Part shown: piece by piece, positions 11,341 to 22,213 of the stretch
How the letters are laid out: each line of letters begins with the position of its first letter
Position numbering within the stretch: position 1 is the first letter of the stretch
DNA from: Brachyhypopomus gauderio
Taxonomy: Eukaryota; Chordata; Actinopteri; Gymnotiformes; Hypopomidae
Length of the DNA stretch: 64,000 nucleotides
NCBI RefSeq assembly: GCF_052324685.1
Contig: NW_027506982.1
Coordinates: 124,001 to 188,000 of the forward strand
Reading direction: 5' to 3'
Position numbers and translations under genes: made by a program
The notes under the pieces: generated by a model
Databases searched by the model: none
The model's input: the letters and a program-made list of their open reading frames with translations, nothing else
Told to the model about the DNA's origin: nothing

Positions 11341-11996
11341 CGCACACACCTGCATCTCTCTCATACCCACTCCACACAGTCACACACACATACACCACAC
11401 AGACACACACACATACATACATGCAGATGGAGCAGAAGGAGCAGATGGGGCAGAAGGAGCAGAGGGGCAGATGGAGCAGAGGGGCAGATGGAGAAGAGGG
11501 GCAGATGAGGGTGAGGGGCAAATGGAGCAGATTGAGCAGATGGGCAGATGGGGCAAAGGGGCAGATGAGGGTGAGGGGCAAATCGGCCAGATGGAGCAGA
11601 GGGGCAGATGGGGCAAAGGGGGCAGATGGAGCAGAGGGGCAGATGGGGCAGAGGGGCAGATGAGGGAGAGGGGCAAATGGGGCAGATAGAGCAGATGGGG
11701 CAAAGGGGCAGATGGAGCAGAGGGGCAGATGGGGCAGAGGGGCAGATGGGGCAGAGGGGCAGATGGAGCAGAGGGGCAGATGGAGCAGATGGGGCAGAGG
11801 GCCGTATGGGGCAGAGGGCCGTATGGGGCAGAGGGGCAAATGGGGCAGATAGAGCAGATGGAGTATATGGGGCAGATGGAGTAGATGGGGCAGATGGAGC
11901 ATATACACCATATACACTACATGCACACACACACACACACACACACAGACTTGCATCTCTTTTCAAGCACTATGTATTTCCTTCAGGAAATGCAAT
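11341..11996. repeat. Compound repeat copy 2
   Basis: It has the same order of parts as the first copy: a CACACCTGCATCTCTCTCAT leader, a longer GCAGATGGAGCAGAGGG array (about 11425-11900) with AAATGGGG and GGGCCGTATGG variants, a (CA)n tract near 11925-11950, then ACTTGCATCTCTTTTC and TATTTCCTTCAGGAAAT. The downstream flanks of the two copies differ right after that point, so the ends of the duplicated unit are visible. Confidence 0.9.
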
Positions 11997-12099
11997 CTCT
12001 AGTTTTCTTTATTCTATGTTTCGTCGTCAAAAGTACTTTTATTTCGTCTAGTCGTTCAAGTCAAGCTCATCTTCTTTCTCAGTCAAGTATCTTCACAAG

Positions 12100-12200
12100 T
12101 TTGTCTGCGCACTCCAGCTGCGACTGTGACGTCACCGCTAAGTCTCCGCGACCCGAGCCGTCTCACGTGACCTTAGCCACCTCAAGAAACGAGGTCCGCG
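12100..12200. promoter_or_regulatory. CRE and E-box cluster, possible promoter
   Basis: A full CRE palindrome TGACGTCA lies at 12127-12134 and a TCACGTGA E-box at 12163-12170, in a locally GC-rich stretch. No linked gene is evident, so promoter function is speculative. Confidence 0.3.
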
Positions 12201-12770
12201 TAACCACGCCTCTTCTTCGAAGTAAGACGCTCAGTTCATATGCTGTTTTGGGGTTGCCAGCTTCTATCTCTCCCGGAGTCCAAAATAGTAAATACTGTTA
12301 CCATTAACCTGCCCAAACTTCCTCTTTCTTCTTTTCTATTCTCTCTCTCTAAAGACCTCGTGTCGTCCCTGGGTCCTACGCTAGTTAGGCAAGCCTAAGG
12401 ATAGTCATATAATCCATTTAAATCTCATGATCACCGACAGTTGTTTATCATTCGCTGTTGTTGTTTAAATTTATATTCTTTGTTGTTCGCCATTATATCC
12501 CTGGTTTAAATTAGTAGATTCACATATAGGTTTAGTTTCAATTTGAGCCAAATCATTCATATGTTTTGTATCAATTGTAATATTAACCATTTAATAAATG
12601 TGGACATTTATTCATCTGGTCACGGTGGTAAATGCATATTTTGGTCGATGGTATTAGGTCACTGCGCGGAACCAGAACTTAATCCTTTAGTAATGAGACT
12701 GATCAAACCATATTCCACCTAACTCCGTTATCACAATACTGGTTCCTAAACAATCAGGATGGTGCCCCAT
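12201..12770. other. No recognisable gene
   Basis: AT-rich sequence with no long frame, motif or inverted repeat that I could define. Confidence 0.4.
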
Positions 12771-13055
12771 TCATAATCCATATGTGATCCTGCAATACGT
12801 CTTTCCAATTTCCTTTTTATATCCAGCCAATGTGAATGACCTTTCAGTCCCAGGCACATAGACCACCTCAGAGCAGTCTGGATACAAAAGGACATATGGT
12901 CCTTCTTCCATGTCCTTGTAAAACACCCTCATTTTCTGAACAGCTTGTTTCAGCAAATCACGTGCTTCTATCTCTGGGTCAGTAAGTAAGGGGAGTGTTT
13001 TTCCTCTCACAGGTTTTAAGTCACATCCATGTGGTACCATCAATCCAATGTTTAT
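12771..13055 (-). CDS. Terminal coding exon of an unidentified protein
   Basis: The minus strand has a 95-codon open stretch that begins right after a good splice acceptor (TTATTTTGCTAG next to 13055) and ends at TGA at 12771. It encodes a compact alpha/beta-looking segment with EGPYVLLYPDCSEVVYVPGT and RSFTLAGYKKEIGKTYCRI. The well-formed acceptor and balanced composition suggest a real last exon. I do not recognise the protein, and no upstream exon could be placed between 13.06 and 14.6 kb. It may belong to a transposon-borne or multi-copy fish gene. Confidence 0.45.
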   Translation of the reverse strand: MNIGLMVPHGCDLKPVRGKTLPLLTDPEIEARDLLKQAVQKMRVFYKDMEEGPYVLLYPDCSEVVYVPGTERSFTLAGYKKEIGKTYCRITYGL

Positions 13056-14330
13056 CTAGCAAAATAAACAAAGAATATGATTACTGTACATTTTATATGC
13101 AACAGCTATTTAAATAGCAATACAAACGTTCATACTGTAATGAATATTATATAATGAAATCTGTCCTTGTAAGCTAATCTGTGGTTATTTATTTTTTTAC
13201 TGTAACTAATGCTAAAATGGCCCAAAGCAATGAAAAATAGAGAAGCTTTCTATTTTCTATTTTTACCTTGGATGCTTAAAATAGTCATATAGATTATACA
13301 CACTATGATCGATTCCAGGCCCGCCGACGGGCCTGGGATTTTTAACCATTTTTAATCAAATTCGTCTACTGATAAAACCTGACCTAACTGTAAACACATT
13401 CTCTTGCAGCTATCCATGTTGAGCAACTTACCTGAACTCTCGTTCTATATTTAGAACTTCCGGGTGAGTATGTTTTTATCAACGTATGTAACTGGTGAGA
13501 AAATGCAAGTCTTATAAACAGATTTACTGTAGAATTTAATGTTGGTTTTAAGGGTATGGAATACCTTAGTGGAACAGATGAGTGTGACTAGTAAAGTGAT
13601 TTATACTATTGAAGAATATCATAAGTGTGACGGTGGGGTGCTGGAGCAAGGACGAGACACGAGTCCAGGTCTCCGGTCCAAACGACACGTTTTATTTGTG
13701 AATTATTGCGCAACCCCATATGAAAAAAAACTATATGGTTCCTATATGGTGAACAGGTGTTTTTCTTCCTTAAATCAGATATGATACCATATAATGTTTT
13801 TTATATGTTCACTACAAGTCAGTGTGTTTTCTTGTATGATTATGGCCACATTCATACAAAAAGACACACATGACATATAAGGGACTCCTATAGGAAAACT
13901 ATAGGATTATATTATATTATTTTGCATTTATATTATATTATATTTATTCTATTTTTTGCATAAATCTTACATTTGAATTGTATGTTCTAACATATGACTT
14001 CAATAGGAAATATGTTTGTTTGTTCTTGTTTCCTAATAAAATTCTACACTGGTTTTAGAAAAAAACATGTATGATTTCTAGAAAATGTTCATATTATACT
14101 TACATTTTTACAGTGGTTTTAATGTGATAAATGCGTTGTGGACAAGAAAGTGTTTTCATGATTACTTTCATTACTACTATATTATCCCTATATGGTACAC
14201 TATGTTACACAATACGCAGGCACACAGATAAGACTTAACACTAAGCACTTTTGTAATTTGCTCTGGAAAAGAGCATCTGCTAAATGTTTTAAATGTAAAT
14301 ATGTTCATGTGTATTCAAATGTTACATTAA

Positions 14331-14362
<32 letters not shown>

Positions 14363-14602
14363 AGGAAAACTTTCAGCATTGTTTATTACTCACTTTAAAA
14401 AAGAAAAAGAAAATCTTTATCTACATGATGTAATTGAACAGCACAAAAATGCACTTTAATCAATGCAGTCAGTTTAATACCGAACATTTTAAAGTGTATT
14501 GCAACTCAATGCACTTTAATTCAGCTTTAATTCAAAATTACTAAATGAAATCAAACAAAATAATGTGGTGCTGACCACCTTAGATGTAAGAGGTAAAAAT
14601 AC
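13056..14602. other. No gene seen; hairpin and (CA)n tract
   Basis: Apart from the GC-rich hairpin at 13315-13336 and a (CA)n microsatellite at 14330-14357, this is AT-rich sequence without a supported exon. Confidence 0.4.
13315..13336. other. Perfect 9-bp GC-rich inverted repeat
   Basis: CCAGGCCCG and CGGGCCTGG are separated by CCGA in a region that is otherwise AT-rich. It could be the tip of a decayed inverted-repeat element; function unknown. Confidence 0.6.
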
Positions 14603-17304
14603 TTATTGATCACACAGCATGTGTTTTTCCTGAGGCTTCTGTAGTTTCCTCTTTGCTCTTATTTCTGTCAACTTAGCATTAATCGTAGTGCCAATAGTTG
14701 AAGGAATCACGTGGGGCCACTTAGCCAGAGTTGCTCCTAACAGAAAAAAGGAAAAGTCAAAATATACAGACTGTAAACATTCAGTCATAGCATGTCTATA
14801 TTTGGTGGCCATATTTATACACCCAGTAACTTTTATTAAGAGTAAGTTTCAAAACTCATACAGAGCTCTAGGCTAGTTAATGCATGCATGTACATTCTAC
14901 ATAAAACATTCTTACATCCACAGACTTAATTTGATTTAATTGAGCTTTGCCAGAATCCCACATGAAACAACCAGTAAAACACCAGGGAAGGCTTCCACCA
15001 AATCTGGCCCAACTGCACAATTCTTTGATGTAAGAGTGTCTGAACATTGATGTATCCTTCATCCAGAAACTTGCTGCACACCATCAGTTATTGCTCAATC
15101 AATTGTCCAACAATGGATAGAAGCCACCATAGGACCAGGACCGAGCAGACATATTTTGGAGTGGTAGTCCACTGGACACAGTACAAGCAGTTTGTGTAAG
15201 CTGTAATGAAATTAAAAACTTACTATAGATTGCATCCACTTTGCTCTTCTCCAGTGCTTGACGCTGATCACCAGAATCCCTTGACTTGCCACGAAGGTTG
15301 CTAACAAGAAGCACATCCATGGGGAACACTGCTGTTAGGAGTGTCCGAACAAAAGATGAGGCAGAGTTTGCATTCTGCGCCACAGCCCAGGCAAGCCGAT
15401 CAATGAATATGTTGGATCCAGGATAAATTTCCACCTATTTTAGATGTGAACAATAACAGGGACTTACTACAGGCATACAGTGTTTCAACTGTGTTTCTCT
15501 CTCTCTCTCTCTGTATATACTACTTCTAATAGAATTAACTGCTACTTGTAATATATTAGAGAAACACTTTTAAGAATTACCATATTACCTGTTCTGCTCT
15601 CAGCACAGAGGGCTGGCAGACATTAGAAGATTCCTCTGACACTGACTCTAAGTCAGAGTTTGATGACGAGGTTTTTGTCTTCAGGACAGTCTTCATTTCC
15701 TTAATAATCTCTGGCAGTTCTAGAAATACAAAATCACAAAAAAATTATATTAGTAATAGAATTCCAGCCAGAATCTGTTTACACCTATTGCAGAATTTCA
15801 CCTGTTGCTCCACTTTCACAAATGAGATGTGAAAGTGTTACATCATGTTGTTTAAAAAGGGCACATAGAGAGAATATGGAAATGTCAGAGTTGTAACCTG
15901 CTTAGACACAAGGTTAGTGAAAGAGTGGGCTAAAAGTGTGGGCCAGACTGTCCATCTCAGCAACTGCTGTGATCCATACCTCACAGGAAGCAAACAGACA
16001 ATTGCACAAGTTGAAGGGGAAAAAAAAAGAAAAAAACATGCATGGTTTAATTTTTGGACATATTGTCCCAGATGCCATACCTTTGAAAAGCATGGATTTC
16101 AACTTCTCATTTTCTTTCTTCAGTTCTTCATTTTCACTAGCAAGCTCTTCAAGCTTTCTTGGAACTCCCACTGAAGCCACTGAGTGATACTTTTTAAGGA
16201 ACGTCTGAGCAGTGCCCTTTTGTGTATTTGGAATCACCTTGCGGTTTTTTGGAGTGAGAAATAGGAAAGAAAGTAGTTAACATCAATATATTGCAAATTA
16301 TTTCAGTCAGCTGGTGGCTAGAGTGGTTCAGACTGCTTTGTCTAAGCTCTGAGTTCTTAATTCCCTTGCTGGGTCAAATCTTGTGATTTAAATAGAACAA
16401 AAACAAAGTGTGGGCAGGTCATTTTTTTCTAATCATATTTGTAATTCTGTTGTGATCACCTAGTTGGAACTAGGAACAACCTAAAGATCTAATTGTTAAT
16501 TTTTTGAAAATACAAACATTGTAAATACAATGTTAATGGTATATAAACTCTTACCGGTGCACACTCTATGTCAGTGTCTTCTGAATCATCTTCAGTCAGT
16601 TTCTTTGGTGGAACAGGCACCCTCTTTTTGGGCAATGGCTCCTCTCTCTCCACGGACAGTGAGCACAGAAACTCCCTGATCTTGTTGTTGATGTGAAACC
16701 GATTATCTGAAAAGTAGTTTGAAATATAAAGTAGAAAAACACTCATCATACTTCACTCAGACCAAATATTTATTAATTTTCCTAGGTTTGACCCTTTGAA
16801 TTATCTGTTGTTCCAAGCTGAACAATGCAAACTGTATGTATCATGTATATTGCTTCGCAGCTGAATCTCAAATGGCACCTTGCTCCCAATGTAGTGTCCT
16901 TTAAACCTATATAAAACATTATACATTTTGACTGTTCTATTACATTAACCAGACAGATTTAACATTGGTTACTGTTGCCATGAAACCATGCCATGTTGCC
17001 ATGGTTACTAACCCAAGAAAACAGGTGAAATTTTTTTAAGATCAATATACAAGTTCAAATTCAATATTAAATTCAACAGAAGTTACTTACTGCTCACAAA
17101 CTTGATGGAGGCGCAGTATATTGGCCAGCCATGTTTCGGTTTCTTCCCTTTCCGCCACTCTATGGCTGCCCTGTAGTCCGTAATGGGGTAGCCATCCTCA
17201 TCCATCTTGGTGTCGTCATACTTCCTAATTGCTTCAGTTTTGACTTCACTGTAGCTACCAGCATCTTCCCCACTACTCCACTGCACCACTGCAAACTTTC
17301 TCAT
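14603..17304 (-). CDS. BEN-domain protein, six coding exons, intact (332 aa)
   Basis: The minus-strand coding exons are 17091-17304, 16555-16706, 16081-16237, 15589-15719, 15224-15434 and 14603-14736. All junctions are GT-AG, phases agree and the total is 999 nt, ending in TAA. The N-terminal exon starts MRKFAVVQWSSGED and has a WPIYCASIKFV segment, a layout common in fish BEN proteins. Exon 3 encodes a coiled coil (LASENEELKKENEKLKSML). Exons 5 and 6 form the BEN domain, starting VEIYPGSNIFIDRLAW with SSFVRTLLTAVFP and SNLRGK, and ending KVDAIY / TIGTTINAKLTEIRAKRK. BEN domains bind DNA or other proteins in chromatin-linked transcription control; the target here is unknown. This is the best candidate for a host gene in the window, although BEN genes also occur in mobile elements. 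Confidence 0.85.
16310..16440 (+). repeat. tRNA-derived SINE-like sequence in an intron of the BEN gene
   Basis: TGGCTAGAGTGG (about 16315) matches an internal A box and GGGTCAAATCTTG (about 16370) is close to a B box, at tRNA-like spacing. The sequence between does not fold as a clean tRNA, so a SINE head or tRNA pseudogene is more likely. Confidence 0.4.
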
Positions 17305-18108
17305 CTTGCTTGAAAGATTGAAAGAAATGCATATGCCATCACAGCTACTCTTTAGTCATGGCTGTATTTAAAGTGCACGTCTCAACAGTGTGATGTTGTC
17401 ACACTCATTTCAAGTGCAAGTGAGGGAGAAGGTTTCCTTCAAGGAGGGTGTCAGAGCTAAATAGAACACCGGGGCTGCAAAACGCGTGTTGTAGTTTATT
17501 AGCTAGTTTAGCTTATACAAAGCAGAAATAAGGTGGTGTCTAACTATATGCTGAGTTTGTCATATATCGGTCAATTAATGCTGCAACTGAAATGAGACCA
17601 ATTTTTAAACTAAATTCTCTAAGCATCAAAAGCGTATGACAAGCCATCATGATACAACACTTCACTGGTATAATCAGTCCAGGTAGGTCTCGCGGTAGCC
17701 AATGCTAGCTCGTGTTAGCTAATGTTAAAGCAACAAAGTCGACAAGACATTTTCAATGTGTTAACAACAGTCAAGATGACAGAAATACATTATGTCTAAC
17801 CAATGTAAAAAGTGTCCGTAAAAACTACACCGAGAGCTTACGCTACATACCGTTTTGGTGTGGGGGGGTCGACTAACGTAACGTTAGAAAACTAACTTTG
17901 GTAAAAGCGCCACTACATGTACATCCTCTAAAATCCCCAGGTAATGCATATACTAGCTGGTGTGCTCTGAACAAAGTAATTATACCTCGCTATATTTGAA
18001 GTAACACATGTAAATACAAAATATCTTCTTACCTGAATTTAGTAGTGGCGAAATGATGACTGCGGCAGAGATCGTTTAAAATGTGGGAATGTTCAGCCGT
18101 TTAGACCC
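17305..18108. other. Upstream region of the BEN gene
   Basis: No coding exon was seen. A possible splice donor of a 5' noncoding exon lies near 18030 on the minus strand (CAGGTAAGA complement). The segment probably holds the 5' untranslated exon and first intron of the BEN gene. Confidence 0.4.
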
Positions 18109-18225
18109 GCGCAGTAGCTCTACTAACAGCCAATCAGCGCAGTAGCTCTACTAACAGCCAATCAGCGCAGCAGCTCTACTAACAGCCAATCAGCGCAGCA
18201 GCTCTACTAAGAGCCAATCAGCGCA
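18109..18225. promoter_or_regulatory. Four 28-bp tandem repeats, each with a CCAAT box
   Basis: The unit GCGCAGTAGCTCTACTAACA plus GCCAATCA starts at 18109, 18137, 18165 and 18193, with a last GCGC at 18222-18225. Each copy has a CCAAT motif in the plus orientation (ATTGG on the minus strand), the binding site of NF-Y. It sits upstream of the BEN gene (minus) and upstream of the fragment at 18.4-18.8 kb (plus), so a promoter role, possibly for both, is plausible but not shown. Confidence 0.6.
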
Positions 18226-18391
18226 TTACATCTTACTGTTTGTTTTTTTTTTTCGTTTAAAAAAGCCCGCTCTCGTTTAGGGCAGAGAACCGCGGTAGAA
18301 GTGTGTCCTATCCACGATTTTCCTGAACTTTAACCTTTCCCATGATTCGTAGCTGAATCCGGTTGTTGGTTTCCGGTTGTAGTGTTTACAT

Positions 18392-18844
18392 TATGAGCGA
18401 GTCAGAAAGTGGACGTTCGTTGCTGCTTTATTAAAAATACACGGCCAATAATACTAGGTGGCTGCACAGTACGAGCGTTTAAAAAAGTTGTGGTGACTGT
18501 GTTTTATCAGTGCCCCACCCCTCAACGCTCTCAGAGTGGGTTGATAACATGAAGCTGTGGCCTGAAGTTAGCGATATTGATATAGTCAATTACTTCGTCT
18601 TTCCCGAAGGCGTAGATGGCGAAGAGCTACGGAATTATAAAAGCACAGAGGCATACAACTACCTTTATAGCAACAAAATAGGAAAGGTATTGTATAAAAA
18701 ACATGGTGATTTCATTTTTTTAAAGCTGAGGTAGAGCCAAGTGAGACCGTGAGCCGAGGTAAACATCAGGCGTGGGTAATGCTGAGGGAGAGTGGAGTAG
18801 TGGAGACAGTGGGTTACTCGTGCATTGCAGAACGTATGTTGTGA
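18392..18844 (+). pseudogene. N-terminal fragment of a SWIM/YqaJ-type transposon protein
   Basis: An ATG at 18392 gives MSESESGRSLLLY and a stop. Further on, a frame open from about 18493 reads STLSEWVDNMKLWPEV, then DIVNYFVFPEGVDGEEL and NYKSTEAYNYLYSNKIG. At a run of seven Ts (18715-18721) the frame changes by one; the new frame continues KAEVEPSETVSRGKHQAWVM and VGYSCIAER to a stop at 18844. The GKHQAWVM and CIA stretch is the lead-in to a SWIM zinc finger in the second protein of ISL2EU-like elements, but the finger and nuclease are missing. The homopolymer frameshift could be real or a sequencing error. Confidence 0.55.
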
Positions 18845-18863
18845 AACATTGAAAAACAATAAA

Positions 18864-19133
18864 TTATATGTATAATATCTCGTTTGTTTGTAGTTTTACT
18901 TTTACTATAACTATTTGTAGATCCGTTTGGCTCATGCGAACTATTCGTCTCTTCTTTTGGGGTGGTCTATCGTAACCCAAATACAGCTCCGGGTCAGGAT
19001 GCAGCTCTGTAGGCTTCTTTTCAACAAAGTGAAACGAGCAAACATATATCCTCTTCGGCTGGTATTTCAGTTTTAAAACTGCAAGCCACGCTAGGCTCCT
19101 TCCCTTCGGTATGGAATGCAAAGCAAAACGTAG
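18864..19133 (-). pseudogene. THAP-domain fragment
   Basis: The minus-strand frame carries the second half of a THAP zinc-finger signature: LHSIPKGRSLAWL, then VCSFHFVEKKPTELHPD, then a basic PPQKKRR tail. The first cysteine pair that should precede it is cut off by an in-frame TAA (19134-19136), so the domain is incomplete or its first exon lies elsewhere. It faces the SWIM-protein fragment on the other strand, the same convergent order of THAP and SWIM-YqaJ genes seen in the complete ISL2EU element at 30-37 kb. Confidence 0.6.
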
Positions 19134-19199
19134 TTACTTGGATATCCCCGCATGATCATGATTGAGCCGCGGACATTTTTCTCCGGTCGCGCTGTCTAA

Positions 19200-19570
19200 T
19201 GCCAGGTTCACACTACACGACTTTTCAGTCGTCAGGTTATTGTGCCGTTCGCACTACATGACTGGTTGTGCTGTAATCGCAAGTCTTTCAGTTGTTGTGG
19301 CTTTCACACTACATGACTGATCGGCGACGCGGGCTCACAAAGACTCTCAGTCGCCGACCGGGCTAGATATTAAACATGCTAGATATCTGCCGGTCGTCTG
19401 CGATGAGTCGGCGATGGCTCGGCGAGCGTCTTTCAGCAGTTCACACTACAGGACTGAGCGAGCGACGAGTGATCGCCGATTTGCCTCCGACCACAGTTTC
19501 TGTCGGCGATCCACAAAAAACAGTCTGCGACTGAAAAACCAGCCTAAGATCGTGTAGTGTGAACCGGGCA
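19200..19570. mobile_element. Harbinger-type MITE (371 bp)
   Basis: Terminal inverted repeats TGCCAGGTTCACACTACACG and its complement (TGCCCGGTTCACACTACACG) bound the segment, with a TAA target duplication on each side (19197-19199, 19571-19573). A 3-bp TAA/TTA target is typical of PIF/Harbinger. The internal motif CACACTACA(T/C/G)GACT recurs near 19250, 19307 and 19442, like iterated transposase binding sites. Confidence 0.85.
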
Positions 19571-19573
19571 TAA

Positions 19574-20460
19574 GCGAGGTCAGTGATCGCAAGCGCGCTG
19601 TAAATAAATCGGTTTGTAGGAGGTTCTTCCCAGAGTTTTGGTAATATGACATAATTGAATGTCCACTTTCTCTCATCCCGTTAGAAGAACTCGCATTTCG
19701 TGCTCCTGTTTCTTTTTGAGCCTGCTTGAATTTTAACTTCGCATTTGGACCATTCAAAAACATTGTGGGACTGTTCAAAAGATATTAATAGATACGTCGA
19801 CCGTTACATTATATTCTTGTTTATTGTTTCCTGACGTTTCATCCCAGTCTGTACAGTTTAAGGTAGTTTTTTAAGGGTCCCAAGACAACGTGTTGGTCCG
19901 ATGAACCATGATCACGGCGGGCACTAGCCACATGGTAAAACTAGCGCACATTTCTTGATCACAAGATGTAGGTTAATTGCATTAAAAAATACAGACGATT
20001 TAAATTTGAATATCTTTGGACTGGCTTGATCAAATTTGACAATTAAGGCATCTATTTTGTTATATTGTGCTGCATCTAATAAAATTATTTTAAATGTGAT
20101 TAAGTATTGTTGAAAAAAATATCCAAGTTACTACAAAAGGAGCCGGACGCGGACAGTGTTTACGAAGCTGCTGGTGTTCAAAGCATATACTTTCCAACAA
20201 CAACTTCAATTTTTTGAGTTGGTATGGCACCCGACAAGGGAACATGTCGAGCCTGAGCTCATAGTTTAAGCACGTAATCGGTATCAAAGCCAGTTTTATT
20301 CGTCTCACTAGCAATGTTTTGGTTAGCGATGCTGAAACGCTAGCGAGACCGGAACTAATAAACCGGGGAACGGAAATAGTGAGACGTCATGGCAACCCCC
20401 ATTGGGATTCCAGGAAAAAGGTGGATATAGAGTCAATTTAGAGAGCAGAAAGTAAATGAA
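19574..20460. other. Region upstream of the TNP2-like transposase
   Basis: No exon seen. A GAGACGTCATGGCAAC element near 20381 lies about 80 bp upstream of the transposase ATG and may be part of its promoter. Confidence 0.35.
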
Positions 20461-22213
20461 ATGCAGAAACGAAAACGTTATTGCCATTTTAATGCACAAG
20501 AAAAAGAAAGAAAGATTCCGAATCGCACATTAACAAGGTGGAAAAAAAGGTGAATATAAAGTTGGATAAATCCTAACTGAAGTCAGACTGTATATATACT
20601 GTTAAGAATATCGCATTAGCAACTAAAGTAAGGCAATGTATGTTCAGCCATAGGCTACACAACTCCTGTTTATAAGTTAATTCAGTATTTTGTTGAAGAA
20701 GCATTACTTTCATGAGTTTGATTAGCGACTGTTTTTACTGTCGCTCTAGTCCTCTGGTTTAAGTGCAGCATGTAATGGTTCACTGTGTTCACCCTGAAGT
20801 GGAAGGGGAACTTCATGCTCAATTTCAACATTGTTCACACAATGGAAATAAAATTAAACACAAATTATGTTATTAAATTATATGAAATTATGCATGATAT
20901 AACCATTTAAAATCTCCTTTAATTGTGATCTACACAAAATATGATTTACCATGATTAAATGCTTTAATTGTTTCACTGCTGTATCATAAAGCTGCAAGTA
21001 AAGTTTTGTTGATTTTATTTTGTGGAATACATTAGCACAATGTCTAGATAACACGGTTCTGTACATTTTAATATAGAATAAATGTTTATTTGCTGAATTT
21101 AACCAAACATGAACATATATAATTTGGTTTTATGGGGATTATGACATATTTTATGCTTTTTATGTTAAACTCAGTAAATAAATATAAATTGTGCTCAGAT
21201 ATTTGCAGAAAATGCTTATACCAAACTTTTTACGTTGTGTATTTTTACATTAAAAATCAACAAAGTTTGTCATATATACAAGTATAGAGAATATAGCAGT
21301 ATGGTCTGCAGTATGGTCTGTTTATAATTTGTTCTTAAATTGTACAGGAAAATAGAATCATATCTGCATAGCATGGAAAGGGAGATTTTGCAGAACACAG
21401 CAATTTCAGCTATTGCACAGGTAGGCTCCTGCAGATTAAAAGTCAGATTTTATCTAACATATTATTGAGTCTGTGAGGCATGTTTATCTTTAAATGTGAA
21501 TTCATCTATCTATTAACTTTTGTATTAAACTTGTTACTTAGCTACATTTGAACAAACATTTATCTTGCCCTGCATGTTTTATTTGGTCTTTCACCTCTTT
21601 CAGGAACATGTGTCACACTCACTGGTGGAAGAATGGAATTCTGTCTCCACAGATACACAGGTAGTCTTTAGTTTCTGTTGATGTAATCCTTGTTTGTACT
21701 TTGTTATTTCTTAAAGTGTGTATAATAGCCTTTAAAACAATTGAGCCTTCTTTCTTCTAGGATTATTTGTTAGACCACCCAGATAGTACAGGACAGACTC
21801 TTTCCACAGAAACACAGGTAGACGTTTTCTTCCCAGATACAGCTGGCTATATTTGAACATGTATTTCTTCCAGTTATTAAATGTTGTTCTCACCGCTTCT
21901 AGGATGAGGGCCCTGTGCCACACTTACCAGAGACTACAGGACACTGCACCTGCTTAACAGTACAGGTAAGTGAGCATTTTCCACTAGACATTCATTCAGT
22001 AAATGTTAAACAAAAGAGGCTTGAAATATGTCACATTACAAGTAATTTATATAAAACATATTGTTGTTTATCTAGATGCAATGCTATTATATATAACTGT
22101 TTCTTTTAAACATTTAATTTTTTTCAGGATCATATGTCACACTCCCTGGTGGAAGAAGGAGCTTCCATTTTCACAGAAACACAGGTAGACTTTTTCTTTT
22201 CAGATAGCAGCTG

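Noticed and set aside
10508..11966. Many open frames of 75-215 codons on both strands
   Set aside because: They translate purine-rich or (CA)n repeats (His-Thr or Ser-Ala-Pro runs) and are open in several frames at once.
14877..15062. Possible additional exon of the BEN gene
   Set aside because: The frame is open and has an acceptor-like AG, but joining exon 15224-15434 directly to 14603-14736 gives a continuous BEN domain in the right phase, so this segment is intronic.
16310..16395. Possible functional tRNA gene
   Set aside because: A-box and B-box-like words are present but no clean acceptor stem or cloverleaf could be formed; treated as SINE-like.
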